This document shows, piece by piece, positions 1 to 7,027 of a DNA stretch of 13,974 nucleotides (its first letter is position 1; each line of letters opens with the position of its first letter). Made by a program: the position numbers and the translations under genes. The notes beneath the pieces were generated by a model. The model did not search any database, was not told where the DNA came from, and saw only the letters and a program-made list of their open reading frames with translations. The stretch comes from Bacillota bacterium. GTDB lineage: Bacteria > Bacillota > Clostridia > Acetivibrionales > DSM-1351. The stretch spans positions 1 through 13,974 of the forward strand of contig JAEYTP010000136.1 of assembly GCA_023433945.1 (NCBI GenBank), written 5' to 3'.

Positions 1-101
1 GTTGAAATTATGGGATAAATCTTAAAAACAACAATGAGAATAAAAGCAGGTAATATTAATATATATGGTATAGCCTTGACCTTCCCAAACATGTTATCCA
101 T
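1..101 (-). CDS. ABC sugar transporter permease, N-terminal part (cut by window edge)
   Basis: The frame opens with ATG at 101-99 and runs off the left edge after 33 codons. The peptide starts MDNMFGKVKA, continues with IPYILILPAF and then a hydrophobic run ending in FKIYPIIS. This is the usual start of MalF/UgpA-type permeases: a short cytoplasmic lead, then the first membrane helix beginning with a PY...LPA pattern and closing with a K-x-YP-I motif. A GGGGTG ribosome binding site lies at 106-111, four bases before the ATG. It follows a solute-binding protein gene by 175 bases, the standard order for a carbohydrate ABC importer of the CUT1 type. It should carry the substrate delivered by that binding protein through the membrane. 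Only the first helix is visible, so the family is well supported by motif and context, but the substrate is not. Confidence 0.8.
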   Translation of the reverse strand, partial: MDNMFGKVKAIPYILILPAFILIVVFKIYPIIS

Positions 102-229
102 TTTTCACCCCGGTAAGTCCGAATTTATCTATACTGAAATGTTAGACAATTCAATATCTCTTACATTAATAAATATATGTTTTTTACAAATGATTATAAA
201 TTAACACAGTACATGCTGTTAATATAACC

Positions 230-269
230 TTAGAGAATTGGCGGTAAAACTATTACCGCCAATCTCTAA
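230..269 (-). terminator. Strong stem-loop after the solute-binding protein gene
   Basis: An inverted repeat pairs 230-247 with 253-269 around the five-base loop 248-252; one extra A on the left arm forms a bulge. The stem has about 17 pairs and includes the GC core GGCGGTAA/TTACCGCC. It begins just after the stop codon at 277. No U-tract follows on the minus strand, so it is more likely a 3'-end stabilising or partial termination structure than a full terminator. Such structures between a binding-protein gene and its permease gene are known to let the binding protein be made in excess, as in malE-malF; that role here is inferred. A further small inverted repeat, TTAACA/TGTTAA, lies beyond it at 201-222. 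Confidence 0.6.
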
Positions 270-276
270 ATCCGAC

Positions 277-1605
277 TTATTTTTTATATTTTTCCATAGC
301 TGAATTGATTTGTTCAACTGCACTATCAAGAGCCCCCTTAACGTCTGAGCCGTTACGGATATTTTCAAAAGTCGCATCCATAATAGTGCTATACTCAGAG
401 TAGCCAGGTGTTAGTGCTCTTGGCACTGCTGTATTAGCTGCTTCGTAAGCGCCTACCTTAAGGTATCCAGGGGCATCAGGATTTTCTAAAATCTCTTTGA
501 TCTTGCTTTCTCTTGCAGGCATATCACCTATCCACTCAAGGTATTTGTCACTGCCTTCGCCAAGAGACATATATTTTATAAATTCTGCTGCTTCCTCAAT
601 ATTTTCTGAAGCAGAATTAACACCAAAGTGCCAACTTCCCGTACCTGTTGCTACATTATTTTCATAACCCTTAAATGCTGGTGCATAAGTCCAACCATAT
701 GTTTTCATACCTGCTGCATCACATGCAGCTGCTGTCCATGTCCCACCTGCCATAAAGACAATTTTCCCTGAATTAAAATAGTTAGGAACTTCGTCTGCTG
801 TTACACCTCTTGCTGAGAGGCCGTTAGTATAGAGTCCTTGCATCCATGTCATTGAATCTACCCATGCTTTATTATTGATGATACCATCTACTGTAAAACC
901 GTCGTCTCCTATGTTCTTACCCCCCATACTATTGGCAAGAGCACACATCTGATATGTACGGCTTACCTGCTGGAATTGTATCCCAGATATGCCTTTGGAC
1001 TTGTCTGGATCAACAACAGCCAAAGTGTCCTTTGCCATCTTCTCTATTTCTTCCCATGTGAGACGATTATTAGGATCTCCTTCAGGTATAGTTATACCTG
1101 CTTGTCCTAACAAATCGGTGTTATACCAAAGTAGCTGTGCTGATGTTGCCATAGGTGGTGAATAGAATTTACCATCCCATGTTCCCGCATTCAGACTTGA
1201 TGTAATAAACTGTTTTTTCTCGTCCTCTGTAAAATACTCGTCCAACGGAGAAATGTAACCACGATTAGCATATGCAGCTACCATTGGACCATCTACACTG
1301 ATTACATCGTATTCCTTGGAGCCAGAAGCAATTTTTACTTCAATGGTTTCAAACAGATCATTAAATGATACGTATTCACCCACTACCTTGATACCTGTAG
1401 CTTTCTCAAAGTTGTCAAGTATTTCCTGGTTTTCCTTTACTGTTTCTGTCAGCCAAACAATTTTTTTAGACTCTGATTTGTCTGTGTTTTTTTCTGAAGA
1501 TACTTGGGAAGTAGAAGATGATTGAGAATTCTCGGTTGCATTTGTGCAACCAAACATAGTTGTAGCCATAGCAAGCAAAAGAACAATTGTGCATACCTTT
1601 TTCAT
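277..1605 (-). CDS. ABC transporter sugar-binding lipoprotein (SBP family 1)
   Basis: This 442-residue protein starts with a basic, then hydrophobic signal sequence and a lipobox with the acylated cysteine at residue 20 (TMFG-C). A Ser/Thr/Glu-rich linker (about 21-47) follows, typical of a lipoprotein anchored outside a Gram-positive membrane. The mature part begins IVWLTETVKE and shows the pattern of family 1 solute-binding proteins of carbohydrate importers: a substrate-proximal IASGSKEYDVISVDG region near residues 92-106, a WYNTDLL segment at about 160-166 and many aromatic residues. The length fits the family (400-450). The ATG is preceded by an AAGGAG site. It lies 61 bases after the nucleoside hydrolase gene and before a permease gene, so it probably delivers the substrate of that hydrolase. 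The sugar or glycoside bound cannot be told from sequence. Confidence 0.9.
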   Translation of the reverse strand: MKKVCTIVLLLAMATTMFGCTNATENSQSSSTSQVSSEKNTDKSESKKIVWLTETVKENQEILDNFEKATGIKVVGEYVSFNDLFETIEVKIASGSKEYDVISVDGPMVAAYANRGYISPLDEYFTEDEKKQFITSSLNAGTWDGKFYSPPMATSAQLLWYNTDLLGQAGITIPEGDPNNRLTWEEIEKMAKDTLAVVDPDKSKGISGIQFQQVSRTYQMCALANSMGGKNIGDDGFTVDGIINNKAWVDSMTWMQGLYTNGLSARGVTADEVPNYFNSGKIVFMAGGTWTAAACDAAGMKTYGWTYAPAFKGYENNVATGTGSWHFGVNSASENIEEAAEFIKYMSLGEGSDKYLEWIGDMPARESKIKEILENPDAPGYLKVGAYEAANTAVPRALTPGYSEYSTIMDATFENIRNGSDVKGALDSAVEQINSAMEKYKK

Positions 1606-1666
1606 ATTTTTTCTCCTTTTTTTTATTTATTTAACAGCAAATAGCTATTAATTACTATACATAGTC

Positions 1667-2584
1667 TTACTTTGCAAGTTTCGTAAATAGATCACCAAAC
1701 AAAGAATCTCTTTTGATATGATAAACATATTTAATTAGATGCCTGTCTTTATTAAAAGTGTATGTATTGTTATATTCAGGTATAGGACTAGGTTCAAAGC
1801 AATCTAGCATATATTCGTCCTCCAGAAGCCACGCTACCGCTGTAACATCCCAGATAGGCCTTGTCCAGAATTCTCCACCATTGCACCTCTTTGCTTCGGC
1901 TGTTGTCACATCTACGAGATAATCGCATAGCTTGTTTTTTCCACGTAGCCAGAACTCAAGTTCGGGTCCACCCGTAGTGAAAGCAGATACAACCCCCATA
2001 CATGGTAGCTGTACTAACGGAACACCACATCCAAAAACAATTCTTGCCGCCGAAACGTCCTGGTATAAGTTAAACTCCTTATTATCATGCCAGTGATAGG
2101 CGTTTCCTCCAAGCCATATCAGTACTATCCTGTCCTTTATTTCAGGTTTTATAAGTAATGCAGAAGCTACGTTCGTTATAGCCCCTACTGCAATCACGTA
2201 AAGTGGATTTGCTTCACTATACTCCAATGCACGGTTAACAAGATCATTTGCAGCATCAGAATGCACTGGTGTATTTTCGTTAATTAAAAATCTATCCGAA
2301 CCTTTATGTACATAACTCTTAAGCTCATTACATTCCATCAAGGACAAAATATTCATTATCTCTTGGTAGCTTTTTTCCATACCATCCAACGGGCTTGAAC
2401 TTTTATCATTTAAGAACGGTGCTGCATAAATGGCTTTTATATTTAATTTATCCGAATTCTTAATTAAATAGGCCAACGCATACTGATCATCTATTTCGTT
2501 GTATGTATCTGTATCAAAAACTACATCAACAATTCCTTTAGGTTTTTGTAACCGTTCCATCATCCTTCCATTATCAATAAGCAT
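1667..2584 (-). CDS. Divergent nucleoside hydrolase (inosine-uridine preferring hydrolase superfamily)
   Basis: This 305-residue protein is of usual length for the family, which cleaves the N-glycosidic bond of ribonucleosides with a calcium bound by an aspartate cluster. Visible family marks are an N-terminal aspartate cluster (D24, D26, D32, D33), the AVGAITNVASALL helix start at about 132-144, a GG turn at 159-160, E170-F171-N172 with D176, and a late aspartate D246. Two points differ from classic members. The cluster is D-T-D, five residues, D-D instead of D-x-D, three residues, D-D, and the residue before the last aspartate is W245 where classic enzymes have histidine. The start is supported by an AAGGAGGT site about eight bases upstream. 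It lies 25 bases after the LacI-ribokinase fusion, which fits release and then phosphorylation of a pentose. The substrate may not be a common nucleoside. Confidence 0.82.
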   Translation of the reverse strand: MLIDNGRMMERLQKPKGIVDVVFDTDTYNEIDDQYALAYLIKNSDKLNIKAIYAAPFLNDKSSSPLDGMEKSYQEIMNILSLMECNELKSYVHKGSDRFLINENTPVHSDAANDLVNRALEYSEANPLYVIAVGAITNVASALLIKPEIKDRIVLIWLGGNAYHWHDNKEFNLYQDVSAARIVFGCGVPLVQLPCMGVVSAFTTGGPELEFWLRGKNKLCDYLVDVTTAEAKRCNGGEFWTRPIWDVTAVAWLLEDEYMLDCFEPSPIPEYNNTYTFNKDRHLIKYVYHIKRDSLFGDLFTKLAK

Positions 2585-2609
2585 AAATTCTTACCTCCTT
2601 TTTAATTTT

Positions 2610-4484
2610 TTATATGTCTAACAAATCTAAAGTGCTTTTGTCTACTAATGCAGGAGGTACTCCCTGTGTTGTTATTGAAAAACCAGCTGCATATGTAGCA
2701 TATTTAATTGAAGTACATATATCATAATTTTTAGAAAGGTATACCGCCAATGTTGCAGCAAATGCATCTGCTGCTCCCGTAGTATCAACCGCTTCAAAAT
2801 CCGCTGCTTCAAAATATTTTGAATGCTTTTTATCCCTTAAGTAACATCCATCACGATCTAAGGTCACTATGACATGTTTTGCACCAAGATCCAAAAAATG
2901 TTGCGCTTTTTCCTCCAAAGTTTTTTTTTCTTGACATAGCTCTTCTATTTCATTACGATTGGGCATAAATATATCAACGTTTTTAATAAGACCATCACTA
3001 ATCGAGGTAACTGCACAAGGCTTCAAAATTACCTTTGCACCACACTTTCGTGCAGTTTTCGCAGCACACTCAACTGTCTCAGGATTTATTTCGGTCTGGA
3101 GCAAACAAAAGCTTGCATTATCAAACATACTCCTATGCATTTCAATATCCTTTGGAGAAAGTTGATTGTTTGCGCCTTCATAAACAACTATTGCACTTTC
3201 GCCATTATCTTTTACATAGACATATGCATGTCCAGTAGCCATTACTGTGCTTGTAGAAACTCCTTCAATATTTACGTTATTAATCTTCAAGAAATCATAC
3301 AGTATACTTGCTTCATAGTCCTTACCTAATTTCCCAATTAAATACACCTCTGCTCCCAGCTTAGCTGCTCCAATTGCTTGGTTAACACCTTTCCCTCCTG
3401 GAATGGTCGCTCTCTTCTTTGTAGTAATGGTCTCACCTATTTGTGGTACCTGTCCAAGGTTTAGCAGTGTATCCATATTTATAGCACCAACTACAACTAT
3501 TTTTTTATTTCGTACCGTTATTGGAACATCTATACTGCTTTCACTTTCAACCATTTGGTCGCATTTGAAAGGTATTTCAGGGACTCTTGTTTTTTCTACC
3601 TTAGCTATCAGTCTTCTGCAAGCATATTCTCCAAGTTCATAAAAAGGCAAACGAATTGAAGAAAGTTTTGGGAGAAGATATATTTCATTTGGATCCTTTA
3701 CTAAGCTTACTAGAGAAATATCCCTTGGTATTTTTATATTATTGTATTCTGCATGCTGATAAATTTTTGCTGCTAAACATGTATCAAAGCAAATAATACC
3801 AGTATAATTATGTATAAGTGCTGAAATATCTAGTGAGCTTTCTTTGACAACGCAAAGCATATTTGCATCAAAGGGAAGCTTATTGTCAAAAAGGCATTGC
3901 TCAAAACCTTTTTGGAACCTTCGCTCTCTAATACCATTATTTTTTATCAAGCAGCCTATCTTTTGGTGTTTATTCTTTACCAACGCCTGAGTTGCATTAT
4001 AAGCAAGCTTAGAATAGTCAAGGCCTCCTCTCTCTGGAGACGGAACATTGTAACAATCGATAATAAAGTATGGTACCTGGTGCTCAATCAACTGACTCTC
4101 ACATTTGCTATAAGAATCAGTTAATTTATCCCAAATAATTCCATCTAAATTATGTGAACAAAGCATTGTAATGCCTTTATATTCTTCCTCTGGAGTATCT
4201 GCTGAAAATAGTACAGTGGTATATCCATTAATTTTGGCGGCCTCAACAATACCAGAAAGTATTAGCTCATGCCCTGTAGGTTTGCTTAACATAACTCCAA
4301 GCAGAAAAGATCTAGTTTTTTTAAGTGTATGTACGCCGGCATAAGGAGTATAATTACACTCTTTTACAACCTTCATGACACGGTCTCTCGTCTCTCTGCT
4401 AATGTTGGAATCCTTCCCATTTATTACCTTTGAGACGGTTGAAACTGAGACTCCTGCAAGTTCTGCAATCTCCTTTATATTCAT
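2610..4484 (-). CDS. LacI-family repressor fused to a ribokinase-like PfkB kinase
   Basis: This 624-residue protein joins two complete modules. Residues 1-55 form a LacI helix-turn-helix (MNIKEIAELAGVSVSTVSKV) and hinge. Residues of about 60-320 form the periplasmic-binding-like effector domain. Residues of about 326-624 form a ribokinase-like domain with GAINMD near its start, GGKGVNQA (363-370), LLQTEI, a PNRNE motif (508-512) and DTTGAAD (567-573). LacI proteins alone have about 340 residues and ribokinases about 305, so both are full length. The catalytic aspartate D573 is kept, but the glycine before it in the usual GAGD motif is alanine, and the usual LNPAP loop reads LKPCA. The first in-frame ATG (4496) was rejected: the ATG at 4484 begins the classic LacI start and has a GAGGTG site. 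The protein probably represses its own operon and may phosphorylate ribose or a related sugar. Kinase activity is uncertain. Confidence 0.9.
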   Translation of the reverse strand: MNIKEIAELAGVSVSTVSKVINGKDSNISRETRDRVMKVVKECNYTPYAGVHTLKKTRSFLLGVMLSKPTGHELILSGIVEAAKINGYTTVLFSADTPEEEYKGITMLCSHNLDGIIWDKLTDSYSKCESQLIEHQVPYFIIDCYNVPSPERGGLDYSKLAYNATQALVKNKHQKIGCLIKNNGIRERRFQKGFEQCLFDNKLPFDANMLCVVKESSLDISALIHNYTGIICFDTCLAAKIYQHAEYNNIKIPRDISLVSLVKDPNEIYLLPKLSSIRLPFYELGEYACRRLIAKVEKTRVPEIPFKCDQMVESESSIDVPITVRNKKIVVVGAINMDTLLNLGQVPQIGETITTKKRATIPGGKGVNQAIGAAKLGAEVYLIGKLGKDYEASILYDFLKINNVNIEGVSTSTVMATGHAYVYVKDNGESAIVVYEGANNQLSPKDIEMHRSMFDNASFCLLQTEINPETVECAAKTARKCGAKVILKPCAVTSISDGLIKNVDIFMPNRNEIEELCQEKKTLEEKAQHFLDLGAKHVIVTLDRDGCYLRDKKHSKYFEAADFEAVDTTGAADAFAATLAVYLSKNYDICTSIKYATYAAGFSITTQGVPPALVDKSTLDLLDI

Positions 4485-4488
4485 CAGG

Positions 4489-4494
4489 CACCTC
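4489..4494 (-). promoter_or_regulatory. Ribosome binding site that fixes the start of the fusion gene
   Basis: GAGGTG on the minus strand ends four bases before the ATG at 4484-4482. It overlaps the start codon of the four-residue-longer reading (4496), which leaves that longer start with no such site close upstream. The protein beginning at 4484 has the standard LacI N-terminus. Confidence 0.7.
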
Positions 4495-4498
4495 ATTA

Positions 4499-4520
4499 TT
4501 TAGGAAATATTTTTCCTAAA
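4499..4520. promoter_or_regulatory. Perfect 22-base palindrome, likely operator of the LacI-ribokinase gene
   Basis: The arms TTTAGGAAA (4499-4507) and TTTCCTAAA (4512-4520) are perfect inverted copies around the spacer TATT. The site lies between the predicted transcription start (near 4530) and the ribosome binding site of the fusion gene, a classic place for a repressor to block transcription. A near copy sits at 4665-4686. It lacks the central CG common in LacI-family operators, so the binding protein is inferred from position. In RNA it could also form a 9-pair hairpin in the leader. Confidence 0.6.
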
Positions 4521-4536
4521 CCAATTTCTTGCATGT

Positions 4537-4564
4537 ATTATCTATATATTTTTTAAAAAGTCAA
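4537..4564 (-). promoter_or_regulatory. Sigma-A-type promoter of the fusion gene and transport operon
   Basis: On the minus strand TTGACT (4564-4559) is followed after 16 bases by GATAAT (4542-4537). Each box matches five of six consensus positions and the spacer is AT-rich. Transcription would start near 4530, giving a leader of about 45 bases that contains the palindrome at 4499-4520. No other convincing pair was found in this gap. Confidence 0.65.
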
Positions 4565-4664
4565 TATTTTTTTGTTACATTATTATATTTTTTTATTAAT
4601 TTTTTCTTTTTTAAGAATATTTTTTAAACTTAATAGCAAAAAATGGGATAAGTAATTACTTTTG

Positions 4665-4686
4665 TTTAAGAAAACTGTTTCCTATA
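4665..4686. promoter_or_regulatory. Second, imperfect copy of the operator-like palindrome
   Basis: The arms TTTAAGAAA (4665-4673) and TTTCCTATA (4678-4686) flank the four-base spacer ACTG. Each arm differs from the perfect palindrome at 4499-4520 by one base, and arm length and spacer length are identical. The two centres are 166 bases apart with the promoter between them, which suits a repressor that bridges two sites by DNA looping. That function is inferred. Confidence 0.45.
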
Positions 4687-4777
4687 CTCCATAATTTGAG
4701 AAACAATATGAACTAAAAATAAATACATAATAGTTTTGAGACAATCAAGACAAGATATAAAGACATAATTTAAATTT

Positions 4778-4828
4778 AAAGAAAAAGGGCCCTGCATATC
4801 TATTTAAGTAAACATTGCATAAGCCCCA
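4778..4828 (-). terminator. Possible weak terminator after the sugar kinase gene
   Basis: On the minus strand GGGGC (4827-4823) can pair with GCCCT (4790-4786, one G-U pair), and the run TTTTTCTTT follows directly. The stem has only five pairs and the loop is about 32 bases, so termination may be inefficient. It sits 30 bases after the stop codon at 4858, where the end of the long right-hand operon is expected. Confidence 0.3.
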
Positions 4829-4857
4829 TTATTTAAATCTGTCAATTTGATATATAA

Positions 4858-5823
4858 TTATTTACTACATAAATCTTCAAAGGCAGCCCTTACTCTAGAT
4901 AAATCCGGAATTGATGGTATTGCGCCTTTTTTTTCTGTACTCATACCTGCAGCAATATTAGCCATAAGTACAATTTCCTCAAGCTTTTTTTGTGAAATTC
5001 TGTTGATGTCTGTACCATTATTCAAAAATCCGTATAAAACCGTTCCCCAAAAATTATCTCCTGCTCCCGTTGTATCTATGACATTAGCAGGATGCTCTGG
5101 AAAAGCACCCATATGCTCATTTGTTGCATACATACATCCCTTAGGCCCCATTGTTACTGCTACAAAGCTCAAATCAAACTTAAGTAGTTCTCTTAAACAA
5201 TCCTCAGGCATTGTTTTGCCAGTAACCATTTGTGCCTCTTCAAGAGAAAGCTTTGCAATATTAGCATATTTTAAACCAACTTTCATAGCCAATATTGCAT
5301 TATCCTCGTTGCTCCATAACAGTGCTCTGTAATTTGGATCAAAGGAAATAATCTTCCCACACGCCTTAGCATAATCGACAGCTTTTAAAGTGGCAGATAG
5401 TGATGGTTCATGAGTCATTGATAAGGTTCCAAAGTGAAAAATCTTGCATTGCTCAATCAGCTCTATATCAATTTCTTCTTTTGAAAGACATGTATCAGCA
5501 CCATGATTCCTATAAAAACTAAAGCTTCTGTCCCCTTTATCATCCAATGTGACAAATGCTAAGGTTGTATTATGATTTGGATCTAAAACAAGATTTCTAC
5601 AATCTATAGAAAGGTCTAAAAGCTGCTTTTTCAAAAATTCTCCAAATACATCCTCTCCTACCTTCCCAATGAATGCACATTTAGCTCCAAACTTAGACAA
5701 TACAGCTAGAACATTAGCTGGAGCCCCTCCAGGATTTTGCTCATAGCGTTTAACTGAATCATCGTCGGATCTAATCTGTGTAAAATCTATTAGAAGCTCA
5801 CCAAGAGCTACAACATCAATCAT
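4858..5823 (-). CDS. PfkB-family sugar kinase, fructokinase-like
   Basis: This 321-residue protein has the full set of PfkB marks: GELLIDF near the start, NPGGAPANVLAVLSKFGA (30-47) as the sugar-binding signature, GKVGEDVFG (53-61), FDPNYR (161-166), and DTTGAGD (250-256) with D256 as the expected catalytic base. The NPGGAPANVA-type signature with DPNYR is typical of bacterial fructokinases, which make fructose 6-phosphate with ATP in the cytoplasm; 2-keto-3-deoxygluconate kinases and other ketose kinases share much of this. It follows three polyol-type dehydrogenases by 27 bases, so it most likely phosphorylates the ketose they form. The ribosome binding site is weak (TTGGTG, about four bases before the ATG). 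Unlike the kinase in the neighbouring fusion protein, its active-site motif is intact. Confidence 0.88.
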   Translation of the reverse strand: MIDVVALGELLIDFTQIRSDDDSVKRYEQNPGGAPANVLAVLSKFGAKCAFIGKVGEDVFGEFLKKQLLDLSIDCRNLVLDPNHNTTLAFVTLDDKGDRSFSFYRNHGADTCLSKEEIDIELIEQCKIFHFGTLSMTHEPSLSATLKAVDYAKACGKIISFDPNYRALLWSNEDNAILAMKVGLKYANIAKLSLEEAQMVTGKTMPEDCLRELLKFDLSFVAVTMGPKGCMYATNEHMGAFPEHPANVIDTTGAGDNFWGTVLYGFLNNGTDINRISQKKLEEIVLMANIAAGMSTEKKGAIPSIPDLSRVRAAFEDLCSK

Positions 5824-5850
5824 AATACACCAACTTTCTTCTTAATATTT

Positions 5851-6873
5851 TTAGAATATATCTATTAAAATCTTCATAGCTAAGTCTTTAGATTCCTCGA
5901 TGAACTTATATGCTTCAAGATAATCCTTAAATGCAAAATGGCGTGATATTAGCGGTTCAACTATAATCTTTTTGCTTGCCATAAAGCTTATTGCATCATC
6001 AAAATCTTCTCTCTTATACATAAGAGTACCACGCAAGGTAAGCTCTCTATCCTGTACTAATCCAAGGTCCACCCTTGGTATATCACCAAAAACGCCCACC
6101 ACCATTATTGTAGTACCTTTTCTTGCCATAGCTACAGCTTGGTCCATTGTAGGTTGAATACCTATACACTCAAATATTGCATCAGCACCATCTTCACCGA
6201 AGTTCTTCAACACTGCTGCTTTTAAATCTTCCTTAGCTGTATTGACACAGAAATCAATCCCACATTCGCAAGCCTTTTGAATTCTATAATCGCTTATATC
6301 AGTAATCATAACGCTAGCAGCACCCATAGCCTTCGCTACTTGTGCTGTAAGATTTCCAATAGGTCCTGCACCGAATACCAAAACCTTTTTCCCGTTAACA
6401 TTCCCTAATCTTCTTACTGCATGAACGCCAACAGCTACAGGCTCTATAAGTGCTCCGGAATCAAGGTCGAGTTCATCAGGTATATATATAACCTTCGATT
6501 GGTCTACTAGAAAGTATTCTTGAGCCATACCCTCTGTTTGAAATCCCATTACCTTTAAGCTCTCACAAATATGGTAATCCCCTTCTCTACACATAGCACA
6601 TTTACCGCAGAATACCTGAGGTTGAACAGTAACCCTATCTCCAGGGACAAAATCTTTAACCCCACTTCCACATTTCTCAACTACGGCTGTAACTTCATGC
6701 CCCTGAACTACAGGATATGAAGTGTATGGATGCTTGCCATGATATACATGCATATCTGACCCACACACCCCTATTCTTGCCATCTTTAATAAAACTTGAT
6801 TTTCACCTACATCTGGAACCTGTATATTCTCAAATACAATTTCACCGGGCTTTGTCATTGTCGCACGCAACAT
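5851..6873 (-). CDS. Zinc-dependent medium-chain dehydrogenase, sorbitol/threonine dehydrogenase type (third of three)
   Basis: This 340-residue protein has the catalytic zinc ligands C37 (VCGSD), H59-E60 (GHE) and E144 (IEP), and the four structural zinc cysteines C89, C92, C95 and C103. The Rossmann motif GAGPIG lies at 168-173, and D192 at the end of the second strand suggests NAD rather than NADP. The family oxidises secondary alcohols of polyols or sugar-like compounds to ketones. The motif after the catalytic cysteine (GSDMHVYHGKHPYTSYP) resembles sorbitol, galactitol and L-threonine dehydrogenases. The start has a GGAGGAG site. It is separated from the preceding dehydrogenase gene by 154 bases carrying a tandem repeat, the largest gap among the dehydrogenase and kinase genes. 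The fructokinase-like gene follows after 27 bases. The precise substrate is unknown. Confidence 0.9.
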   Translation of the reverse strand: MLRATMTKPGEIVFENIQVPDVGENQVLLKMARIGVCGSDMHVYHGKHPYTSYPVVQGHEVTAVVEKCGSGVKDFVPGDRVTVQPQVFCGKCAMCREGDYHICESLKVMGFQTEGMAQEYFLVDQSKVIYIPDELDLDSGALIEPVAVGVHAVRRLGNVNGKKVLVFGAGPIGNLTAQVAKAMGAASVMITDISDYRIQKACECGIDFCVNTAKEDLKAAVLKNFGEDGADAIFECIGIQPTMDQAVAMARKGTTIMVVGVFGDIPRVDLGLVQDRELTLRGTLMYKREDFDDAISFMASKKIIVEPLISRHFAFKDYLEAYKFIEESKDLAMKILIDIF

Positions 6874-6910
6874 ACAATCTCCTCCTTAACACATCATCCT
6901 TATTTGATTC

Positions 6911-7006
6911 GATTACTTCCCTATATTCTGTTAATTTCCCTGAACTCGATTATCTTCCCTGAATTCAATTATCTTGCGAGGAGTTCATTTATCTTGACCT
7001 TAAATC
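6911..7006. repeat. Degenerate tandem repeat, period 18-20 bases, about five units
   Basis: On the plus strand the units are GATTACTTCCCTATATTCT (6911-6929), GTTAATTTCCCTGAACTC (6930-6947), GATTATCTTCCCTGAATTC (6948-6966), AATTATCTTGCGAGGAGTTC (6967-6986) and ATTTATCTTGACCTTAAATC (6987-7006). The shared pattern is close to GATTATCTTCCCTGAATTC, with a constant TT in the middle and TC or CT at the unit end. The array fills most of the gap between two dehydrogenase genes. It could be a binding array for a regulator or the multi-repeat end of a decayed insertion sequence. No transposase gene is near. Confidence 0.6.
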
Positions 7007-7027
7007 AGAAACCTTTATTATCAGGGT

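Larger units (their letters stand above)
4485..4857. other. Gene-free control region between the two operons
   Basis: This AT-rich stretch of about 370 bases holds no credible gene on either strand. It contains, from right to left, a weak terminator-like structure after the sugar kinase gene (4778-4828), a short direct repeat TTTGAGA with CAAT just behind it (4695 and 4735, 40 bases apart), an imperfect palindrome (4665-4686), a promoter (4537-4564) and a perfect palindrome (4499-4520). Long A/T runs at 4567-4630 may be bent DNA. Confidence 0.6.

Noticed and set aside
1606..1666. Palindrome AATAGCTATT in the gap before the binding-protein gene
   Set aside because: Ten AT-rich bases in a 61-base gap are expected by chance; no promoter pair accompanies it.
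4847..5332. Open frame of 161 codons on the plus strand opposite the sugar kinase gene
   Set aside because: It overlaps a well-supported kinase gene on the other strand, has no ribosome binding site of note and its translation shows no recognisable family.
6911..7006. CRISPR array
   Set aside because: The units touch each other, are degenerate, only 18-20 bases long and have no unique spacers; no cas gene is present.
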